From NCBI GenBank assembly GCA_963839815.1, contig CAWIWF010000006.1, positions 248,001-312,000 of the forward strand: a stretch of DNA of 64,000 bases, in the 5' to 3' direction. Each line of letters opens with the position of its first letter. The first letter of the stretch is position 1. The translations under genes and the position numbers were made by a program. The DNA comes from JACVRM01 sp963839815. GTDB taxonomy: Bacteria > Actinomycetota > Thermoleophilia > Gaiellales > Gaiellaceae. Shown in pieces: positions 48,810 to 58,404 of the stretch. The notes under the pieces were generated by a model, which did no database searches, had not been told where the DNA came from, and worked only from the letters and a program-made list of their open reading frames with translations.

Positions 48810-49889
48810 CTAGGACACGAGCGGCAGCGCGCGCACGATGCCGCCCCGGCGGCCCGCACGCACCGCCTCGGCGAGGTCGCGGATGGCGACGGCGGCCTCG
48901 GCATCGGGCTCGGCGGTCACGAACGGCTCGCCCGCGTCGGCGCACTCGCGCAGCCGTGGCTCGAACGGAATCCGGCCGAGCAGCGGGGCCTCGATCTCGG
49001 CAGCGAGCGCCTCGCCGCCTCCCGAGCCGAAGAGCTCCTCGCCGCTTCCGGTCAGGTACGACATGTTCTCGACCACGCCGAGGAGCCGCATCCCGGTGCG
49101 CCGGGCCATCTCTGCGGCTCGCACGGCCACCTGCTGGGCGGCCGGCTGCGGCGTCGTCACGACCAGCACCTCGGCGCGTGGCAGCAGCTGGCCGAGCGAG
49201 ATGGCGACGTCGCCCGTGCCGGGCGGCATGTCGACGAGCAGCGTGTCGAGCTCGCCCCAGTGCACGTCGGAGAGGAACTGCTCGAGCGCTCGGTGCAGCA
49301 TTGGCCCGCGCCACATCACCGGTGAGTTGTCGTCGAGGAAGAAGCCGATCGACATGAGCTTCAGGTCACCCTTCACCGGCGGGACGATCATCCGCTCGAC
49401 GACGACCGGCCGCTGCTGGATGCCGAGCATGTGCGGGATCGAGTGCCCGTAGACGTCGGCGTCGAGGATGCCGACCCGGTCGCCGAGCGCGTCGAGGGCG
49501 GCGGCGAGATTGACCGTCAACGACGACTTGCCGACGCCGCCCTTGCCGCTCGCGACCGCAACGACGCGGGTGGCTGGATCGAGCGTGATGCCGCGCTTCT
49601 CGACGCCGCCGCGCAGACGGGTGACGAGCGCCGACTTCTCCTCCGGGCTCATGACGTCGAAGCTGAGCGAGACGGACTCGACGCCGGGCAGCGGCAGCAC
49701 CGCGCGCTGCACCTGCTCCTCGAAGCTGTGGCGCAACGGGCAGCCGGCCACGGTCAGCGCGATCGTGACCGAGGCGTGCGTTCCCTCCACCTCGACCGCG
49801 CGCACCATCTCCAGCTCGGTGACGGGCCGCTTCAGCTCGGGGTCGATGACCTGCTCGAGCGCAGCGAGGATCTCGTCCCGGATAGCCAT
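48810..49889 (-). CDS. mrp: Mrp/ApbC-type Fe-S cluster carrier P-loop ATPase
   Basis: The 359-aa protein has an N-terminal MIP18/PaaD-like domain (residues 1-90: LEQVIDPELKRPVTELEMVR) and the Mrp ATPase with deviant Walker A ASGKGGVGKSSLTVNLA, DADVYGHSIPHMLG and DMPPGTGDVAISL. It assembles or transfers Fe-S clusters. The canonical C-terminal CxxC is not visible; ENMSYLTGSGEELFGSGGG stands where some members have Cys. ATG at 49887-49889 is supported by TACGCT 7 nt upstream. Confidence 0.93.
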   Translation of the reverse strand: MAIRDEILAALEQVIDPELKRPVTELEMVRAVEVEGTHASVTIALTVAGCPLRHSFEEQVQRAVLPLPGVESVSLSFDVMSPEEKSALVTRLRGGVEKRGITLDPATRVVAVASGKGGVGKSSLTVNLAAALDALGDRVGILDADVYGHSIPHMLGIQQRPVVVERMIVPPVKGDLKLMSIGFFLDDNSPVMWRGPMLHRALEQFLSDVHWGELDTLLVDMPPGTGDVAISLGQLLPRAEVLVVTTPQPAAQQVAVRAAEMARRTGMRLLGVVENMSYLTGSGEELFGSGGGEALAAEIEAPLLGRIPFEPRLRECADAGEPFVTAEPDAEAAVAIRDLAEAVRAGRRGGIVRALPLVS

Positions 49890-49896
49890 CGCGCCG

Positions 49897-49902
49897 AGCG
49901 TA
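49897..49902 (-). promoter_or_regulatory. -10 hexamer TACGCT, leaderless spacing for mrp
   Basis: TACGCT on the minus strand ends 7 nt before the mrp ATG. Confidence 0.5.
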
Positions 49903-49950
49903 GCGCGTCCCCCTGCCTCGCCGGAGCCGCGCCGGCCGCCGGAAGGCGTA

Positions 49951-50015
49951 CCCCACCCTCCCCGAGGGGAGAGCGACCTCCACCACCCGCCCGGCTCGGA
50001 CGGTACCGGCGTCAG
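49951..50015 (+). repeat. Dispersed hairpin element, copy 1
   Basis: CCCCACCCTCCCC-GA-GGGGAGAGCG followed by CCTCCACCACCCGCCCG and CGGACGGTACCG. The same order occurs reversed at 55558-55622. It lies in the 245-bp gap 49890-50134, which holds no gene. Confidence 0.55.
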
Positions 50016-50134
50016 GCGCACCTGTCAGTGCCGTGACTGAGCCGATTGTGTGTCGGCCACGGTGAGGTGCAGCCGGGGCGCAGGGGCGGGCGGAGCTCCG
50101 GGGCCACGCCCCGCCACCGCTCAGCGCTCGCGGC

Positions 50135-50941
50135 TCAGCCCTGCAGTGCGCGCACCACCCGGGCGCATGACTCGGGCGAGGCCGCCGCGGCCACGCGCGA
50201 GCGGCCGATCACGTCCAGCGGCGCCGCCGCGAACGCACCGGCTTCGAACAGCTCGATCACCAGGCCCCGCTCGCGGACGAGCAGCTGGGCGGCGGCGATG
50301 TCGACGGCACGCGCCGGCTTGAGGGAGCAGACGGCGTCGACCCGGCCGGCAGCGAGGTGGCACAGGGAGAGCGCCAGCGAGCCCATGATGCGCAGGCGCC
50401 GCGCCGTCGTGCCCAGCTCGGCCGCCACCTCGGCGACGAGCGGCGTGCGCGTCGCCTCGCACGACAGGATCTCGATCTCCTCGTCGGGGCCGGCGCCGTC
50501 CAGCGGCGCGCCGTCGAGCAAGGCGCCGCCGCCGCGCGTCGCCGTCCACTCCTCGCCGCTGCCAAAGTCGTGGACGAAGCCGAAGACGACGTCGCCCATC
50601 GTCGGCCCCTCGGCCACGGCCAGCGAGAGCGAGAAGAACGGCACGCCGCGCTTCGCGTTCAGCGAGCCGTCGATGGGGTCGAGCACGACCCGGGTCGGGC
50701 CGCCACCGAAGCTCCGCTCGCCGAGCTCCTCGGACACCAGCGTGAACTCGACGCCGGTGGCATGCAGGGCCTCGAGCCGGCGCACGACGGCCGCCTCCGC
50801 CTCGGCGTCGATCGCAGTCGTCTCATCGCCGCCGACCCCCGCCGACACGACGGGCTCCCGCTCGCGCCGCCCGGGCAGGCGGACCAGCACGTCGCGGATG
50901 TCCGCCGTCGCCTGACGCGACAGCTCGAGCCACGGCTCCAA
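50135..50941 (-). CDS. Inositol monophosphatase / fructose-1,6-bisphosphatase family phosphatase
   Basis: The 268-aa protein shows family motifs: Glu in VSEELGE, DPIDGSLNAKRGVPFFSLSL (metal ligands) and CHLAAGRVDAVCSLKPARAVDIAAAQLLVRE with the catalytic Asp. It hydrolyses a sugar or inositol phosphate; substrate unknown. The start is taken as TTG at 50939-50941, just after the stop of the DUF1015 gene, because no ATG or GTG fits the family N-terminus. Confidence 0.85.
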   Translation of the reverse strand: MEPWLELSRQATADIRDVLVRLPGRREREPVVSAGVGGDETTAIDAEAEAAVVRRLEALHATGVEFTLVSEELGERSFGGGPTRVVLDPIDGSLNAKRGVPFFSLSLAVAEGPTMGDVVFGFVHDFGSGEEWTATRGGGALLDGAPLDGAGPDEEIEILSCEATRTPLVAEVAAELGTTARRLRIMGSLALSLCHLAAGRVDAVCSLKPARAVDIAAAQLLVRERGLVIELFEAGAFAAAPLDVIGRSRVAAAASPESCARVVRALQG

Positions 50942-50946
50942 CGCCT

Positions 50947-52098
<1,152 letters not shown>

Positions 52099-52105
52099 GC
52101 GCGGG

Positions 52106-52111
52106 AGCGTA
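52106..52111 (-). promoter_or_regulatory. -10 hexamer TACGCT, leaderless spacing for the DUF1015 gene
   Basis: TACGCT on the minus strand ends 7 nt before the GTG start at 52098. Confidence 0.5.
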
Positions 52112-52165
52112 CCAACGGCTCGGCACCACGCCCGCACGACGGCGAGCCGTGTCCACCCGCCTGCC

Positions 52166-52171
52166 TAGACT
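52166..52171 (+). promoter_or_regulatory. -10 hexamer TAGACT, leaderless spacing
   Basis: TAGACT ends 6 nt before the GTG of the YhaM-like gene. The divergent DUF1015 promoter is about 55 bp away. Confidence 0.5.
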
Positions 52172-52177
52172 CCACGC

Positions 52178-53008
52178 GTGGCAGCGATCGCCGAGCTCGC
52201 CGAGGACCGCGTCGTCGAGGGCACGTACGCCGTGGCGCGCAAGGAGCGGCGGCGGACGAAAGGGGGCGCCGCCTACCTCGCGCTCGAGCTCGTCGATCCG
52301 AGCGGCCGCATCGACGCGCGGGTCTGGCAGGACGTGGAGCTGCTCGACGGCCGCTTCAACGAGGGCGATGCCGTCCGGCTGCTCGGCCGGGTCGAGCGCT
52401 TCCGCGACCGCCTTCAGGTCGAGGTGCGCTCGCTCGAGGCTGCAGCCGGTGTCGATCCATCGGAGCTGACCCCCGCAATGCGCCGAGACGCGGACGAGCT
52501 CGACGGCTTTCTCGAGTTCCTGGCCGGCGACGTGGCGCACGCAGGTCTCCGGCAGACCGTCGGCTCGATCCTCTCCGACGGGCAGATCCGCGCGCGCATG
52601 CGGCGCCTGCCCGCGTCGGAGGGTCACCACAGCTATGCCGGCGGCCTGCTCGAGCACACGGTGGGCGTGGCGACCCTCTGCCGCGAGACGGCGCAGCTGC
52701 ACGGGCGTCTGCGTGCCGACCTGCTGCTCGGCGCCGCGCTCGTCCACGACGTCGGCCGCACGGTCGAGCTCCAGACCGGCCCGGGGTTCCAGCCGACGGC
52801 CGAGGGGCGGCTGCTGGGCCACGTGCACCTCGGCCTGCGGCTCGTGGAGGCTCACGCCTCCGCGCTCGACGCCGCCGTCCGCGCCGAGCTGCTGCACGCG
52901 GTCGCCTCGCACCACGACGCCCGCGCCGCGCGCACCGCCGAGGCCTCGGTGCTCTACCACGCCAATCAGCTCGACGCCGTCGCCGCCACCCGGCCCGTCG
53001 GCGAGTAA
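52178..53008 (+). CDS. YhaM-like OB-fold plus HD-domain 3'-5' exoribonuclease
   Basis: The 276-aa protein has an N-terminal OB-fold domain (AAYLALELVDPSGRIDARVW) and an HD domain with HHSYAGGLLEHTVGVA, LVHDVGRT (His-Asp metal pair) and HAVASHHDARAARTAEA. This domain pair is the YhaM/CBF1 arrangement, which degrades RNA and single-stranded DNA 3'-5'. GTG at 52178 follows TAGACT by 6 nt. Confidence 0.85.
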   Translation: MAAIAELAEDRVVEGTYAVARKERRRTKGGAAYLALELVDPSGRIDARVWQDVELLDGRFNEGDAVRLLGRVERFRDRLQVEVRSLEAAAGVDPSELTPAMRRDADELDGFLEFLAGDVAHAGLRQTVGSILSDGQIRARMRRLPASEGHHSYAGGLLEHTVGVATLCRETAQLHGRLRADLLLGAALVHDVGRTVELQTGPGFQPTAEGRLLGHVHLGLRLVEAHASALDAAVRAELLHAVASHHDARAARTAEASVLYHANQLDAVAATRPVGE

Positions 53009-53014
53009 CCCCGC

Positions 53015-53020
53015 TACGCT
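53015..53020 (+). promoter_or_regulatory. -10 hexamer TACGCT, leaderless spacing
   Basis: TACGCT ends 6 nt before the GTG of the MOSC gene, inside the 18-bp gap after the YhaM-like gene. Confidence 0.45.
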
Positions 53021-53026
53021 CGGCCG

Positions 53027-53797
53027 GTGCCCGGCCGCGTCGCCTGGATCACCGTCGCTCCCGTCAAGGGACTCGCGCTCCAGTCGCTCGACGAGGCCGT
53101 GCTCGAGCGGACTGGCGTCGCCGCGGATCGCCGCTTCTACCTCGTCGACGAGGACGACAGGCTCCTGAACGGCAAGCGACTCGGCCGGCTCGTCTGCGTC
53201 CGGGCCCGCTTCGACGAGAGCACGGGCATGCTGGAGCTCACCCTGCCCGGCAACGAGACCGTGGCGGGCATCGTCGACACGGGCGAGGCGGTCGAGACGG
53301 ACTTCTACGGGCGCCCAGTCACGGGAGACGTCGTCGTCGGCCCCTGGTCGGAGGCGCTCTCCGAGTGGGGCCGCATGCGGATCCGGGTCGTCCAGCCGCA
53401 CCGGCCGGGAACGGCTACCGACCGGGGCAGAGGTGTCTCGCTCGTCTCGACGACGGCACTCGAGGAGCTCGCACGCGCCGGCGGCGCCGGGAGCGTCGAC
53501 GGGCGCCGCTTCCGGATGCTCTTCGGCGTCGACGGCATCGGCGCCCACGAGGAGGACAGCTGGATCGGCCGGCGTGTCCGCATCGGGGAGGCAGTTGCCC
53601 GCCTGCACGGGAACGTCGGCCGCTGTGCCGTCACGACCCAGAACCCGGACACGGGCATACCCGACTTCGACACGCTGCGCACGCTGGCGCGCTATCGCGG
53701 CGAGGTGACGACGACCGAGCCGCTGCCCTTCGGCGTCTGGGGCGAGGTCGACGAGCGGGGCGTGGTACGGCTCGGCGATCCGGTCGGGCCCGCCTAG
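53027..53797 (+). CDS. MOSC-domain protein
   Basis: The 256-aa protein has an N-terminal beta-barrel (ITVAPVKGLALQSLDEAVLE, DRRFYLVDEDDRLLNGKRL) and the MOSC core with FRMLFGVDGIGAHEEDSWIG and GRCAVTTQNPDTGIPD, including the conserved Cys that binds the molybdenum-cofactor sulfur or ligand. It may take part in molybdenum-enzyme reduction or sulfur transfer. It overlaps ychF by 4 bp, tail to tail. Confidence 0.88.
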   Translation: MPGRVAWITVAPVKGLALQSLDEAVLERTGVAADRRFYLVDEDDRLLNGKRLGRLVCVRARFDESTGMLELTLPGNETVAGIVDTGEAVETDFYGRPVTGDVVVGPWSEALSEWGRMRIRVVQPHRPGTATDRGRGVSLVSTTALEELARAGGAGSVDGRRFRMLFGVDGIGAHEEDSWIGRRVRIGEAVARLHGNVGRCAVTTQNPDTGIPDFDTLRTLARYRGEVTTTEPLPFGVWGEVDERGVVRLGDPVGPA

Positions 53798-54732
53798 ACG
53801 TTGAAGCGGATGTTGAGCACGTCACCGTCCTCGACGACGTAGCTCTTGCCCTCGAGCTGCTGCAGGCCTCGACGCGATGCCTCCGCGTGGGAGCCGCACT
53901 CGACCAGGTCGTCCCAGCGGATCACCTCGGCGCGGATGAAGCCGCGCGCGATGTCGGAGTGAATCGTGGCGGCCGCGTCGAGCGCCGTCTCGCCGCGGCG
54001 CAGCGTCCAGGCTCGCGTCTCCTTGTCGCCGGCGGTGAAGAAGCTGATCAGGTCGAGCGCCTCGAACAGGCGGCGCACCACCTCGTTGAGGGCCGACGGC
54101 CCGTCGCGGAAGGCCGCACCCTCCTCGTCCGTCAGCTCGGCGAGCTCGGCCTCCAACTTGCCGTCGATGCCTGCGGGCCCGTTGACGAGCGGGAGCAGCG
54201 GCTTCGCCGTCAGCGGCTCCAGCTCCGGCGGCAGGTGACCCGGGAAGTCGCCCAGGCGACCACCAGCGTCGAGGTGGGCGAGCAATCGCTCGAGCTCGGC
54301 GACCTGCGCGCGCAGAGCGGCTTCGCCCGACTTCGCCTGGGTGCGGACCCGCTCGAGCCGCCTCTCGACGTGATCGCGGTCGGCGAGGAGCAGCTCCAGC
54401 TGGAGCGTCTCGAGATCGTCCTCGGGCGCCGCGTCCGGCGACCAACCGTCGAGGACGGCGAGCAGCGCATCGACCTGACGGAGGTTGCCAAGCAGCGCCG
54501 CCCCGGTGCCGGGCACGTCGACGACGCGGATCGCTGCCGGGGTGAGCTTGCGGGCCGAGACGACCGCGGCGACCTGCGCAAGCCGCGCGTCCGCGATGGG
54601 AGCCATGCCCAGGTTGGGCTTCTCGGAGACGGTCGCGTACGCCGTGATGTCGGCGCCCGCACGTGTCAGCGCGTTGAAGATCGTCGTCTTGCCCGCGTTG
54701 GGGAGCCCGACGATGCCGACCTCGAGACTCAT
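53794..54732 (-). CDS. ychF: YchF/OLA1-like ATPase, short form
   Basis: The 312-aa protein has Walker A GLPNAGKTTIFNAL, VVDVPGTGAALLGN and the C-terminal TGS domain ending SYVVEDGDVLNIRFNV. It is about 50 residues shorter than typical YchF, and the usual nucleotide-specificity NxxE after KP(V/L) reads LVNGPAGID, lacking the Glu. YchF binds ribosomes and is usually ATP-specific. Upstream genes on the same strand are the DUF3107-like and methylmalonyl-CoA epimerase genes. Confidence 0.9.
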   Translation of the reverse strand: MSLEVGIVGLPNAGKTTIFNALTRAGADITAYATVSEKPNLGMAPIADARLAQVAAVVSARKLTPAAIRVVDVPGTGAALLGNLRQVDALLAVLDGWSPDAAPEDDLETLQLELLLADRDHVERRLERVRTQAKSGEAALRAQVAELERLLAHLDAGGRLGDFPGHLPPELEPLTAKPLLPLVNGPAGIDGKLEAELAELTDEEGAAFRDGPSALNEVVRRLFEALDLISFFTAGDKETRAWTLRRGETALDAAATIHSDIARGFIRAEVIRWDDLVECGSHAEASRRGLQQLEGKSYVVEDGDVLNIRFNV

Positions 54733-54756
54733 GCGGCGGAGAGCGGGCGGCGGCCG

Positions 54757-54972
54757 CTAGATGCCGGCGCCGAAGCCGACCTGCGCCTCGCGCGCGAAGC
54801 GCTTCAGGTAGACCACACGGCGCAGGACGACGGTGTAGTGGCCGTCGTCCGCCTCGAGCTTGACCGTCCCGTCGCCGTTGCCGCCGAGGGCCTGCTCGAG
54901 CTTGTCGACCTCGTCGGTGGCCACGAGCGCAGCGATCCCCTGGCCGCTGTCGAAGCCGATCTCGATGCGCAC
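54757..54972 (-). CDS. DUF3107-like small protein, 71 aa
   Basis: The product begins VRIEIGFDSGQGIAALVATD and ends YLKRFAREAQVGFGAGI; the closing VGFGA and overall size resemble actinobacterial DUF3107 proteins (function unknown). GTG at 54970-54972 is chosen because it matches the family N-terminus and begins 4 bp after the epimerase stop; upstream TTG codons at 54984 and 54990 are alternatives. Confidence 0.65.
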   Translation of the reverse strand: MRIEIGFDSGQGIAALVATDEVDKLEQALGGNGDGTVKLEADDGHYTVVLRRVVYLKRFAREAQVGFGAGI

Positions 54973-54976
54973 CCGC

Positions 54977-55381
54977 TCAGGCAACGGCAACCAGCTCCGA
55001 CAGGACGCCGTGCACGGCGTCGGGATGGACGAAGGCGACCTGCAGGCCGAAGAGCCCAGGGCGCGGAGCGCTGTCGATCAGCTCGGCCCCCCCGGCTGCA
55101 AGCTCGTCGAGCTCCCTGCCGACGTCCGACACCTCGTAGGCCACGTGATGCATGCCAGGCCCGCGCTTGGCGAGGAAGCGGCCGACAGGCGTGTCGTCCC
55201 CGAGCGCGGCGAGCAGCTCGACGCGACCGTCGCCCAGGCGAAGCGACGCGGCCTCGACGCCCTGGTCGGGCACGGTGGCCCGGTGCTCGAGCTCCGCGCC
55301 GAAGAGGCGCCGGTACGTCTCCACCGCCTCGTCGAGGTCATCAACCGCGACGCCGAGGTGGTGGATGCCGAGCGCTGCCAC
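54977..55381 (-). CDS. mce: Methylmalonyl-CoA epimerase
   Basis: The 134-aa glyoxalase-fold protein has IHHLGVAVDDLDEAVETY, VELLAAL and GPGMHHVAYEVSDV, with metal-ligand His and Glu in family positions and GLFGLQVAFVHPDAVHGVL at the end. It racemises methylmalonyl-CoA in propionyl-CoA metabolism. TAGCAT lies 6 nt before the GTG at 55379-55381. Confidence 0.88.
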   Translation of the reverse strand: MAALGIHHLGVAVDDLDEAVETYRRLFGAELEHRATVPDQGVEAASLRLGDGRVELLAALGDDTPVGRFLAKRGPGMHHVAYEVSDVGRELDELAAGGAELIDSAPRPGLFGLQVAFVHPDAVHGVLSELVAVA

Positions 55382-55387
55382 GCCGCG

Positions 55388-55393
55388 ATGCTA
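55388..55393 (-). promoter_or_regulatory. -10 hexamer TAGCAT, leaderless spacing for mce
   Basis: TAGCAT on the minus strand ends 6 nt before the epimerase GTG. Confidence 0.5.
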
Positions 55394-55782
55394 CCCGGGG
55401 CGGCCGGCGCCGCGTCACGCCAGGGAGCGAGCCGCAGCGCAGGCTCTCGAGCTCCGCGCCGGCGGCGAGGACTCGACGGCCGGACGGCGCCTTCCACGCC
55501 GCGACGCGAATCGGCACGCTCTCGGCGCACTCGTGCGACAGACACGGCACGACCGCGGCGGTACCGTCCGGGACGGGCGGGTGGTGGAGGCGCTCTCCCC
55601 TTTTAGGGAGGGTGGGGCCTGCTGGTGGGCCGAGGCGGCGGGACATGTTCCGAAAGGGCATGTCGGCCCGGGACCTCTCCGGAGCCGGCGCAACCTGCAC
55701 CCGCTCGCGTCAAGCCCGCACCCCGTGCAACCCACGCTCGCGCGGCGCGCCCGCCCGGCGGCCGCTCGCGGCGGCGGGCCGC
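55394..55782. other. Intergenic region, no gene seen
   Basis: These 390 bases lie between the mce promoter and the 3' end of ftsH. They contain the reversed hairpin element at about 55558-55622 and nothing else that I can support. ORFs here are Arg-rich shadows. Confidence 0.5.
55558..55622 (-). repeat. Dispersed hairpin element, copy 2
   Basis: On the minus strand it reads CCCCACCCTCCC-TAAAA-GGGGAGAGCGCCTCC, then ACCACCCGCCCG and CGGACGGTACCG, the same order as 49951-50015 with a different loop (TAAAA instead of CGA). Confidence 0.55.
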
Positions 55783-57321
55783 TCAGCCGGGAAGGCCGGC
55801 GGAGCCGAGGTCGCCGGCCGGCAGCGCGCGCGGCGTGCCGACGGTCTCTGCGGCGTGCGACTCGGTGGCGATGTCGTTGAGCAGCCCGTCGAGCTCTGCC
55901 CGGTCGAGCGTCTCCTTCTCGAGCAGTGCATGGGCGAGCCGGTCGAGCGACACACGGTGCTTCTGGAGCAAGCGCACCGCCTCGCGGTAGGCGTCGTCGG
56001 TCAACCGGGCCTGCTCCTGGTCGCGAAGGGCCTTGGTCTCCTCGGACAGCGCATAGTTGTCGGCGCGCATCGTGCGGGAGGTGGCCCCGGCGGACATGCC
56101 GTACTCGAACACCATCGAGCGCGCGAGCCCGGTGACCCGCTCGAGGTCGTTGGCGGCACCGTTCGTGACCCGCCCGAAGACGACGAACTCTGCAGCCCGG
56201 CCTGCCAGATAGACCTTCATCATGTCGCTGAGCTCTTCTTTCGTGTGCAGGTACCGGTCCTCGCTCGGCACGTTCAGCGTGTAGCCGAGCGCCTGGCCCC
56301 GCGACACGATCGTCGCCTTCTGAACCGGCATGACGTCGCCCATGAGATGCGACATGAGCGCGTGCCCGGCCTCGTGGTAGGCGAGGATCCGCTTCTCCTT
56401 CTCGCTGACCACGCGGCGCTGCTGCATGCCGGCGACGACTCGCTCGATCGCCGAGTCGAAGTCCTCGGCCTTGATGAACTGGCGCTCGTTGCGGCCGGCG
56501 AAGATCGCTGCTTCGTTGGCGATGTTGGCCAGGTCGGCGCCGGTCAGGCCGGCCGTCTGCCGGGCGATGACGCCGAGATCGACGTCGTCGGCAAGCGGCT
56601 TCCCGCGCGTGTGCACGCCGAGAATCTCCTCGCGACCGGCGACGTCCGGCGGTGACACGTGCACCTGGCGGTCGAAGCGGCCGGGACGGAGCAGGGCCGG
56701 GTCGAGGTCCTGCAGCCGGTTGGATGCGCCCATGACGATGACCTGGTCGCGATCGCTGAAGCCATCGAGCTCGACGAGCAGCTGGTTGAGCGTCTGATCC
56801 TGCTCGCGATTGAAGCCATGGCCGGTGCGAGCTGCGCCGACGGCGTCGAGCTCGTCGATGAAGACGATCGCCGGCGCGTTCTTCCGCGCTTCCGTGAAGA
56901 GACGCCGGATCCGCGAAGCGCCGAGGCCGGCGAACATCTCGACGAACGCCGACGCGCTCTGCGAGTAGAAGGACGCGCCCGACTCGTGGGCGACCGCCTT
57001 GGCGAGCAGCGTCTTGCCCGTGCCGGGGGGGCCGTAGAGCAGGATCCCCTTCGGCACCCTGGCGCCCAGCCGCGCGTAGCGGGCCGGGTGACGAATGAAG
57101 TCGACGACCTCCTGCAGCTCGGCGCGAGCCTCCGCGACTCCTGCCACGTCACCCCAGGTGACCGAGGTGGACGCGTTCGGCTCGATCGAGCTCGGCTTCA
57201 CGCGCGGCATCAGCGCGAGCGTGCGCCAGAGCAGGTAGACGATCAGCCCGAAGAAGACGAGCGGCAGCCACGTCAGGAGGAATCCAGGCAGATCGCTGAG
57301 GAACCCTCCGACGTCCGGCAC
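55783..57321 (-). CDS. ftsH: FtsH-type ATP-dependent zinc metalloprotease, lacking the periplasmic domain
   Basis: The 512-aa protein has a single N-terminal transmembrane helix (LLTWLPLVFFGLIVYLLW), AAA ATPase with Walker A GPPGTGKT, Walker B IVFIDELDAVG and second region of homology, then the zinc protease HEAGH with the downstream Asp in GAANDLERVTG. Canonical FtsH has two helices and a periplasmic domain of about 70 residues, and is about 610-650 aa; this form is shorter. It degrades membrane and regulatory proteins. Upstream is the NAD-salvage pair. Confidence 0.93.
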   Translation of the reverse strand: MPDVGGFLSDLPGFLLTWLPLVFFGLIVYLLWRTLALMPRVKPSSIEPNASTSVTWGDVAGVAEARAELQEVVDFIRHPARYARLGARVPKGILLYGPPGTGKTLLAKAVAHESGASFYSQSASAFVEMFAGLGASRIRRLFTEARKNAPAIVFIDELDAVGAARTGHGFNREQDQTLNQLLVELDGFSDRDQVIVMGASNRLQDLDPALLRPGRFDRQVHVSPPDVAGREEILGVHTRGKPLADDVDLGVIARQTAGLTGADLANIANEAAIFAGRNERQFIKAEDFDSAIERVVAGMQQRRVVSEKEKRILAYHEAGHALMSHLMGDVMPVQKATIVSRGQALGYTLNVPSEDRYLHTKEELSDMMKVYLAGRAAEFVVFGRVTNGAANDLERVTGLARSMVFEYGMSAGATSRTMRADNYALSEETKALRDQEQARLTDDAYREAVRLLQKHRVSLDRLAHALLEKETLDRAELDGLLNDIATESHAAETVGTPRALPAGDLGSAGLPG

Positions 57322-57378
57322 GAGGCCTCTATCGGCAGGGAGCGCCGCCGCCTGAAGCGAGGAACTGACGCGGAGCGG

Positions 57379-58404
57379 TTAGACGCGTGCCGCCGGCGCG
57401 AGCCAGGACTCGATCGGGTCGGTCGAGCGGACGACGTGCGCGCCCTGATCCGCGAACCGGGCGTAGGCGGCGTCGGCCTCGTCCGTCCAGTCGACCACAC
57501 CGGGGACGACGACGGGCGACGAGCAATCCTCGAGCAGGTACACCTTGCCGGCGAGCTCGGCGCCGGCCCCGGCCAGCAGGTCGGCGACCGTCCAGGCGAC
57601 GCAATGGCTCTTCGCCTGGCCGGCGACGAGGACGGCGTCGAAGCCCGCAAGCCTGGAGACCAACGTCTCGTCGCGGCCTCCGATGGGGCGGCCCCGGTGG
57701 TCCTCCGTCACCTCGGGCCCGAGCATCGAGTAGTGCTCGGTGAGCGGCTCCCGGCCCTTGATGCGGAGGTCGGGCTGGCTCTCGCGCGCGAGCCCGTGAA
57801 AGAAGAGCGCCTCCTCGACGGCGGGCACCAGTGCGTGGCCGATGCCGCCGAGCATGGCGTGGTACGGCCAGACGGTGAGCTGGAACTTGCCGCCGTCCTC
57901 CAGTCGCCGCGTGTAGTGCAGCAGGTGGTCCCGCGCCTCGTCCGGGTCCAGCCCGAGCGCGCGCGCCACGCCGGGAGCCGGCAGCCACCGGCCTGCCGCG
58001 ACGTCCTCGGCGCTCACCGGCGTGTAGGCAGCGGGGTGCTCGCCGTGCGCATCCACCAGCCAGGCTGCGTGGAAGACCTGCATGGCGGTGTGCGTGTCGA
58101 GCGTCGCGACCACCTGGGTGACGACGTCGAGGTTGCGGTACAGGAACTCGCAGAGACGGCGGTTGTCGTCGACGGCGCCTGTGCCCGAGCGGCCCGCGAC
58201 GAAGAGCTCGTGCCCCGGCTGGCAGAAGGTGTTCTGGACGTCGACGCACACGAGACAGACACGAGGCGAGTCGTCTGCCGCGGGGCGCAGCTCGTGCACC
58301 CGCGCCCAGGCCGCCGCCTCCTGGGCGCGACGCTCGTACGGCACCCGCCAGACCTCGCCGACCCGGGCCGGGTCGTAGTGGCCGGGCAGCGGCAGACCAG
58401 GCAT
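57379..58404 (-). CDS. Nicotinamidase-like isochorismatase-fold hydrolase
   Basis: The 341-aa protein has the catalytic triad of the fold: Asp in CVDVQNTFCQPGHEL, Lys in EDGGKFQLTVWPYH, Cys in GQAKSHCVAWTVADLL. It is longer than typical nicotinamidases (about 200 aa), with an N-terminal segment and a central insertion. It would release nicotinate from nicotinamide. Its ATG overlaps the stop of the nicotinate phosphoribosyltransferase gene by 1 bp, supporting an NAD-salvage function. Confidence 0.85.
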   Translation of the reverse strand: MPGLPLPGHYDPARVGEVWRVPYERRAQEAAAWARVHELRPAADDSPRVCLVCVDVQNTFCQPGHELFVAGRSGTGAVDDNRRLCEFLYRNLDVVTQVVATLDTHTAMQVFHAAWLVDAHGEHPAAYTPVSAEDVAAGRWLPAPGVARALGLDPDEARDHLLHYTRRLEDGGKFQLTVWPYHAMLGGIGHALVPAVEEALFFHGLARESQPDLRIKGREPLTEHYSMLGPEVTEDHRGRPIGGRDETLVSRLAGFDAVLVAGQAKSHCVAWTVADLLAGAGAELAGKVYLLEDCSSPVVVPGVVDWTDEADAAYARFADQGAHVVRSTDPIESWLAPAARV

